Assembly (NCBI GenBank): GCA_030682475.1
Contig: JAUXOA010000003.1
Coordinates: 1-39,114 of the forward strand
DNA: 39,114 nt
Direction of reading: 5' to 3'
Origin: Rhodoferax sp.
GTDB taxonomy: Bacteria > Pseudomonadota > Gammaproteobacteria > Burkholderiales > Burkholderiaceae_C
Shown here: positions 35,106-39,114 of the stretch, piece by piece
Layout: the number at the start of each line of letters is the position of its first letter
Position numbering within the stretch: the first letter of the stretch is position 1
Made by a program: the position numbers and the translations under genes
The notes under the pieces: generated by a model
The model's database searches: none
What the model saw: the letters and a program-made list of their open reading frames with translations, nothing else
What the model was told of the DNA's origin: nothing

Positions 35106-35196
35106 GCTGGATTTTGGTGCGCTGGCGGGGATCGAACCCACTTTTAGGTAAAACGCCTCGCAACCCGCGCCAGTATTGGACTTCGCAAAATCCAGC
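35106..35196 (-). repeat. Palindromic element with tRNA-like 3' end
   Basis: GCTGGATTTTG (35106-35116) and CAAAATCCAGC (35186-35196) are perfect 11-bp inverted repeats. On the minus strand the interval ends GTGGG-TTCGATC-CCCGC-CAGCGC-ACCA, a T-arm plus acceptor strand like a tRNA 3' end but one base short. No D-arm or normal anticodon arm is visible in the rest. It could be a degenerate tRNA fragment left as an attachment-site remnant, or an unrelated mobile palindrome. Confidence 0.45.
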
Positions 35197-35214
35197 GGTT
35201 AAAAAAAAGCTGCA

Positions 35215-35239
35215 AAGTGGATGACACAAGTGGATGACA
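35215..35239 (+). repeat. 12-bp direct repeat upstream of the toxin-antitoxin genes
   Basis: AAGTGGATGACA occurs at 35215-35226 and again at 35228-35239, a period of 13 bases. Ribbon-helix-helix antitoxins often bind repeated operators, but this pair lies about 145 bases before the antitoxin start, so the link is uncertain. Confidence 0.4.
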
Positions 35240-35382
35240 TCCGGCCAAAGTGTAACCGGGGTGCTGGCCGGCATTACCACCCTCGCGTGTCCGATTTGGC
35301 CCTGATTCATGACTGAAAAACATATCCAACTGCGACGAAGTATGCTAAGGTAACACCTATTAAAAATCCCGGAGGCAACGTC

Positions 35383-35679
35383 ATGCCACAGCCACACATT
35401 GCCGCCAAAACCATGTCCGTGAAACTCGATTTGGACACTCGTGCCCGTGTTGAAAATCTGGCCGAGGCACGCCATCGGTCTGCGCATTGGGTCATGCGCG
35501 AAGCCATTACCCAATACGTTGACAGAGAGGAAAGGCGCGAGACTTTCCGACAAGACACGATCAAGGCGTGGGAGGAGTATCGATCCACGGGACTGCATGT
35601 TACCGCCGACGAAGCCGATACGTGGTTGGCCCAGCTTGAACAGGGCAACGACATCGAGCCCCCTGAATGTCACGTCTGA
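35383..35679 (+). CDS. Ribbon-helix-helix antitoxin (CopG/ParD-like)
   Basis: The 98-residue product begins with the short strand and two helices of a ribbon-helix-helix DNA-binding domain (AAKTMSVKLDLDTRARVENL, then RHRSAHWVMREAITQYVDRE, about 8-50). A C-terminal tail of acidic/charged residues (about 51-98, TADEADTWLAQLEQGND) would wrap the toxin. GGAGG precedes the ATG by about seven bases. The 3' end overlaps the toxin gene by 13 bases, the classic order antitoxin then toxin, so the antitoxin should repress the pair's own promoter. No clean -35/-10 pair is seen; TATGCT at 35341-35346 is a possible -10. Confidence 0.88.
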   Translation: MPQPHIAAKTMSVKLDLDTRARVENLAEARHRSAHWVMREAITQYVDREERRETFRQDTIKAWEEYRSTGLHVTADEADTWLAQLEQGNDIEPPECHV

Positions 35680-35960
35680 TCTGGTCACGACAGGCGCTGC
35701 TCGATGTGCAGCGCCTTTATCGCTTCCTTGCCGTAAAGAACATCGACGCGGCCAAGCGCGCCATCAAAACCGTGCGGCAAGGGGTGAAAGTGCTTGGGCA
35801 CCAGCCGCAAATTGGACGCCCGGTTGTGGACCTGTCAGAGGACTACCGGGAATGGCTGATTGACTTTGGCGACAGCGGCTATGTGGCGCGCTATCGCTTC
35901 GATGGTGAAACCGTCACCATTCTGGCGGTGCGCCACCAAAAGGAAGTTGGATACCATTGA
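35667..35960 (+). CDS. RelE/ParE superfamily toxin
   Basis: The 97-residue product matches the ParE/RelE toxin fold: two N-terminal helices (SRQALLDVQRLYRFLAVKN and DAAKRAIKTVRQGVKVLGH), then a beta sheet with PQIGRPVVDLSEDYREWLI and GYVARYRFDGETVTILAVRHQKEVGY. The final RHQKE is a hallmark of the family. ParE-type members poison DNA gyrase and RelE-type members cut mRNA in the ribosomal A site. Pairing with a ribbon-helix-helix antitoxin favours ParE, but the target cannot be proved from sequence. It overlaps the antitoxin gene, and an 82-base gap separates it from the restriction-modification gene, which it may help to stabilise. Confidence 0.9.
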   Translation: MSRLIWSRQALLDVQRLYRFLAVKNIDAAKRAIKTVRQGVKVLGHQPQIGRPVVDLSEDYREWLIDFGDSGYVARYRFDGETVTILAVRHQKEVGYH

Positions 35961-36042
35961 AGATGGACATTAGGCTCACAAAATCCATCTGTAAAAACTA
36001 GCAGATTGAAGAACGCCGAAAAAACCGAGAGCTAGTCAATAA

Positions 36043-38916
36043 ATGCCAATAAGCTGGAACGAAATCCGCGCGCGGGCCACGACCTTTGCAGCCGAGTGGA
36101 AGGGCACGGAAAGCGAAGATGCCGATGCCAAGCCCTTTTGGGATGCATTTTTCGAGGTGTTTGGTGTCTCCCGGCGCAAGGTGTCCAGCTTTGAGAAGCG
36201 GGTCAACAAGCTGGGAACGGCGCAGGGCAAGATTGACCTGCTATGGAAGGGCACGCTGCTGATCGAGCACAAGTCGCTGGGCCGGGACTTGGGCAAAGCC
36301 TACCAGCAGGCCATTGACTATTTCCCCGGTCTCAAACCCGAGGAGCTGCCCCGCTTTGTGCTGGTTTGCGACTTCGAGCGGTTCGAGCTGCACGACTTGG
36401 AGCCCGACGAGGGCGCCGCGCCGGTCCACAAGTTCAAGCTGTCCGAGCTACCGCAGAACATCCACCGCTTTGCCTTCATTGCGGGCTACCGCACACAGCG
36501 CATCCGCGAATCCGATCCGATCAACCAAGAGGCCGTGGTCGCAGTCGGCCAACTCCATGACGCATTGAAGCGGGACAACTACACCGGCGAGAAGCTGGAA
36601 GTGTTCTTGGTGCGCCTGCTGTTTTGCCTGTTTGCGGATGACACCGGAATTTTTCAGCCCAAGGACAGTTTCCACGACCTGATCGAGTTCCACACCCGCG
36701 CGGATGGCTCGGACGTTGGCGCCGCACTGGATGAGATGTTCAGCACGCTCAACGAGAAGCCGGAACATCGCCAGGGCAAGCTGGCCGAGCATTTTTCGCA
36801 ATTCCCGTATGTGAACGGCAAGCTGTTCGAGGCGCACTTTCGGCCACCGCAATTTGACACGGCGATGCGCAAGCAGCTTCTCGCGCTGTGCTCGATGAAT
36901 TGGGGCGCGATATCCCCGGCCATCTTTGGCGCCATGTTCCAGACCGTGATCGAGTTGGACGCCGCCGACCGGCGCCGCGAGCTGGGGGCGCATTACACCA
37001 GCGAGGCCAACATCCTGAAACTGTTGGGGCCGCTGTGCCTTGACGAGCTGCATGCGGAGTTTGAGAGGATCAAGGGCAACAAGGACAAGCTGTTTGAGTT
37101 TCACAAGAAGCTGCAAACCCTCACGTTCCTGGACCCCGCGTGCGGCTGCGGCAACTTCCTGGTCATCGCCTACCGCGAGCTGCGCAAGCTCGAACTGGAC
37201 GTGCTGCGCGCCGCCAGCAAATTCGGCCAGCGTATCGGCAGCGTGTTCCGGTTCTTGCAGGTGGACGTTGACCAGTTTTACGGTATCGAAATCGAAGAGT
37301 TCCCGGCGCAAATCGCGCAGGTTGCCATGTGGCTGACAGACCACCAGATGAACGTGATGGCCGGGGTGGAGTTTGGCGAGGTCATCACCCGCATCCCGCT
37401 GGTCAAAAGCGCGAACATCCGCAAGGGCAATGCCTTGGAGATTGATTGGGCCGAGTTCGTGCCGCCGCATCAACTCAACTACATCATGGGCAATCCACCC
37501 TTCATTGGCAAACAGATGCAATCGGCGGAGCAGAAGGCCGCATTGGAATCCGTGACGCACAGCATCGCGGGTGCCGGCGTGCTGGACTTTGTAGCGGGCT
37601 GGTTTGTAAAAGCGGGGCAATACATCAGCACGACCCCGGACGGATTTGGCGGCATTGCGGCCAAGGCCAACAAGGGCCGCAAGAACTTCAAGGATGTGAA
37701 GTTTGGGCAGGGCTTGGGCGATTTGTTTGCCGAGGCAGAAGCCGCCGAGGTCAAGCAGCGGCGCGCCATCCGCTGCGGCTTCGTCTCCACCAACAGCATC
37801 ACCCAAGGCGAGCAGGTGGGCGTGCTGTGGGCTTGGATGCTGGCGCAAGGCATTCGTATCCGGTTTGCCCATCGCACGTTCCAGTGGACCAATGACGCGC
37901 CGGGCAAGGCGGCGGTGCATTGCGTGATCATTGGCTTCGGCATGGAGGACGTGAAGGTGCCGCGCCTGTTTGAATATGACGATATCAAGGGCGCGGCCCA
38001 TGAGGTCGCCGCCAAAAACATCAACCCTTACCTTGTCGATGCTCCATCAGTTGCGCTACCAAGTCGGCGCCAGCCGATTGGAGATGTTCCGCAAATTGGG
38101 TTTGGCAGTAAACCCACTGACGGTGGCCACTTGTTGCTGACACTTCAAGAAAAAAACGCATTACTGCTGAACTCACCTGACTTCGGGCCATATGTCCGAG
38201 AATATTTGAGTGCCGATGAGTTTCTAAATGGCCCACCACGTTATTGCCTTTGGTTAAAAGAGTGTCCCCCACAACTAATAAAACAGACGCCTTTTGCTTT
38301 GGAGCGTGTGAAATTAGTCCAACAATTTCGCTTGGCTAGCAAAAAGGCAGCAACAAAAGACAATGCAGCCCGTGCAAGTCTGTTTGCCGAAGATCGCCAG
38401 CCCATTACTCGATTTTTAGCCATACCAAAGACCTCTTCTGAACGACGCTCGTGGATTCCCATTGCTTTTCTTCCAGCAAAAACCATCATTGCGAGTGAGT
38501 TGTTCTCGATTCAGGGCGCGACGCCCTATCACTTCGGCATCCTCAGTTCGACCATGCACAACGCATGGGTGCGCTATACCTGCGGGCGGCTAAAAAGCGA
38601 CTTTCGCTATTCGGCAGGCATTGTTTACAACAACTACCCATGGCCGCAGGACATCAGCGACAAGCAGCGCGAGGCCGTCAGTGTTGCCGCTCAGGGCGTG
38701 CTCGATGCCAGAGCCGTGCATCAAAAAGGCAAGACCCCGGCCAGCCTTGCCGACCTCTACAAGCCCGCCACCATGCCCGCCAATCTCAACGCGGCGCACA
38801 AGGCGCTGGACAAGGCAGTGGATGCCGCCTATGGCAAGAAGGCGTTAAAGACGGATGCGGAGCGGGTCGCGTATCTGTTCACCCTTTACGAGCAATACAC
38901 CAGCCTGCTGGCGTAG
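36043..38916 (+). CDS. MmeI-like (type IIL/IIG) restriction-modification enzyme, single chain
   Basis: The 957-residue protein carries nuclease, methyltransferase and target recognition in one chain, as in MmeI. The N-terminal PD-(D/E)XK nuclease motif is Asp65-X9-Glu75-X-Lys77 in KIDLLWKGTLLIEHKS, the same spacing as reported for MmeI. A helical connector follows (about 160-330). The amino-methyltransferase domain has the SAM motif DPACGCGNF at 364-372 and the catalytic NPPF at 484-487, which point to N6-adenine methylation. The target recognition domain lies at about 660-820 and has a visibly different base composition. A C-terminal helical part follows. Enzymes of this type cut about 20 bases from their site and methylate one strand. 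No Shine-Dalgarno is clear. No motif is missing, so it looks intact. Confidence 0.9.
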   Translation: MPISWNEIRARATTFAAEWKGTESEDADAKPFWDAFFEVFGVSRRKVSSFEKRVNKLGTAQGKIDLLWKGTLLIEHKSLGRDLGKAYQQAIDYFPGLKPEELPRFVLVCDFERFELHDLEPDEGAAPVHKFKLSELPQNIHRFAFIAGYRTQRIRESDPINQEAVVAVGQLHDALKRDNYTGEKLEVFLVRLLFCLFADDTGIFQPKDSFHDLIEFHTRADGSDVGAALDEMFSTLNEKPEHRQGKLAEHFSQFPYVNGKLFEAHFRPPQFDTAMRKQLLALCSMNWGAISPAIFGAMFQTVIELDAADRRRELGAHYTSEANILKLLGPLCLDELHAEFERIKGNKDKLFEFHKKLQTLTFLDPACGCGNFLVIAYRELRKLELDVLRAASKFGQRIGSVFRFLQVDVDQFYGIEIEEFPAQIAQVAMWLTDHQMNVMAGVEFGEVITRIPLVKSANIRKGNALEIDWAEFVPPHQLNYIMGNPPFIGKQMQSAEQKAALESVTHSIAGAGVLDFVAGWFVKAGQYISTTPDGFGGIAAKANKGRKNFKDVKFGQGLGDLFAEAEAAEVKQRRAIRCGFVSTNSITQGEQVGVLWAWMLAQGIRIRFAHRTFQWTNDAPGKAAVHCVIIGFGMEDVKVPRLFEYDDIKGAAHEVAAKNINPYLVDAPSVALPSRRQPIGDVPQIGFGSKPTDGGHLLLTLQEKNALLLNSPDFGPYVREYLSADEFLNGPPRYCLWLKECPPQLIKQTPFALERVKLVQQFRLASKKAATKDNAARASLFAEDRQPITRFLAIPKTSSERRSWIPIAFLPAKTIIASELFSIQGATPYHFGILSSTMHNAWVRYTCGRLKSDFRYSAGIVYNNYPWPQDISDKQREAVSVAAQGVLDARAVHQKGKTPASLADLYKPATMPANLNAAHKALDKAVDAAYGKKALKTDAERVAYLFTLYEQYTSLLA

Positions 38917-39005
38917 CCTGCGCCCGCCCCGGCGTGCAGGTCTTGCCATAACCCATCAGGCCGCTAGCGTGGTGCCGGCGCGCGTCAAGGTAGTTGTCGC
39001 CTGAT

Positions 39006-39114
39006 TCACGCAGCCAACTGCTGAATATGGTTTGCCATCGCGTGCTCCGAGATGATGGAGTCACGTTCCGGGTTGAGAGTGACAGGCCCTGTGGGCTGCC
39101 AGTTGCGCGTATTG
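39006..39114 (-). CDS. C-terminal end of an unidentified protein (cut by window edge)
   Basis: On the minus strand a frame is open from the window edge to a TGA at 39006-39008 and gives 35 residues, ending EHAMANHIQQLAA. It has normal amino-acid composition and reads like a protein C-terminus, and it faces the restriction-modification gene across an 89-base gap. The fragment is too short to assign to a family. It may equally be a chance frame. Confidence 0.35.
   Translation of the reverse strand, partial: NTRNWQPTGPVTLNPERDSIISEHAMANHIQQLAA

Larger units (their letters stand above)
35035..35382. other. Non-coding junction before the accessory genes
   Basis: These 348 bases hold no supported gene. 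They contain an 11-bp inverted repeat with a tRNA-like 3' end (35106-35196), an A-run (35201-35208), a 12-bp direct repeat (35215-35239), and a CCGGCC ... GGCCGG hairpin (35241-35271). The last 20 bases hold GGAGG for the antitoxin gene. The stretch marks the change from core respiratory genes to accessory genes. Confidence 0.5.

Noticed and set aside
35106..35196. The palindrome read as an integron attC site
   Set aside because: There are no GTTRRRY/RYYYAAC core sites at its ends, and no integrase or cassette array is present.
35106..35198. The palindrome read as a functional tRNA gene on the minus strand
   Set aside because: Only the T-arm and acceptor end look right; it is one base short, and no D-arm or plausible anticodon arm is present.
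36448..38001. Minus-strand frame of 517 codons opposite the MmeI-like gene
   Set aside because: The plus-strand frame has intact nuclease and methylase motifs; the antisense product has no recognisable domain.
38879..39064. Minus-strand 61-codon frame at the right end
   Set aside because: It overlaps the end of the restriction gene and has no family resemblance. The neighbouring frame ending at 39006 is a better candidate for a real C-terminus.

Overview
This window looks like a chromosomal segment of a betaproteobacterium of the order Burkholderiales, most likely a Comamonadaceae member near Rhodoferax, Polaromonas or Acidovorax. That placement is an inference. It rests on the tuf-trpT-secE-nusG-rpl-rpo order, the rsmB-DUF4390-ntrY-response regulator run, the rsmI/yraN/diaA/dolP cluster, the GC-rich codon use and the protein sequences. 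No database search was possible.

Layout. (1) 1-13.2 kb holds the translation/transcription super-operon: the 3' end of tuf, tRNA-Trp, secE, nusG, rplK, rplA, rplJ, rplL, rpoB and rpoC, closed by a strong hairpin terminator. Four of its intergenic gaps carry copies of one palindromic repeat family (inverted GGGACAG ... CTGTCC arms), all in the direction of transcription. Two copies are compound, with one element nested inside another. (2) 13.2-18.3 kb holds rsmB, a DUF4390 protein and an NtrY-type sensor kinase with overlapping ends, then a response regulator that has a Fis-type helix-turn-helix but no AAA+ domain, then tRNA-Phe with its own -10 box and terminator. (3) 18.3-25.1 kb holds a PLP-homeostasis protein (minus strand), pilT and pilU for type IV pilus retraction, a beta-hydroxyacid dehydrogenase, and the envelope/replication cluster dolP-diaA-yraN (minus) facing rsmI (plus). 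(4) 25.1-35.0 kb holds a complete clade I (Tat-exported) nitrous oxide reductase cluster, nosZ-nosR-nosD-nosF-nosY-nosL on the minus strand, and divergently a lipoprotein cytochrome c plus an ApbE/NosX flavin transferase on the plus strand. The shared intergenic region holds an FNR/NNR-type box placed for class II activation of nosZ. (5) 35.0-39.1 kb is accessory: a tRNA-like palindrome, a CopG/ParE-type toxin-antitoxin pair, a single-chain MmeI-like restriction-modification enzyme, and the C-terminal end of an unidentified minus-strand gene at the window edge.

How the parts work together. The first block makes ribosomal stalk proteins and RNA polymerase. The leaders before rplK and rplJ, the structured rplL-rpoB gap and the repeats are the likely points where relative expression is set. 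The nos block is a self-contained respiratory module: NosZ reduces N2O to N2, NosDFYL supply sulfur and copper for its metal centres, NosR with NosX/ApbE supplies electrons and maturation, and the cytochrome is a plausible electron donor. The accessory end resembles a small defence/stabilisation island. The most unusual signal in the window is the nested, strand-biased repeat family inside the essential rpl-rpo operon.
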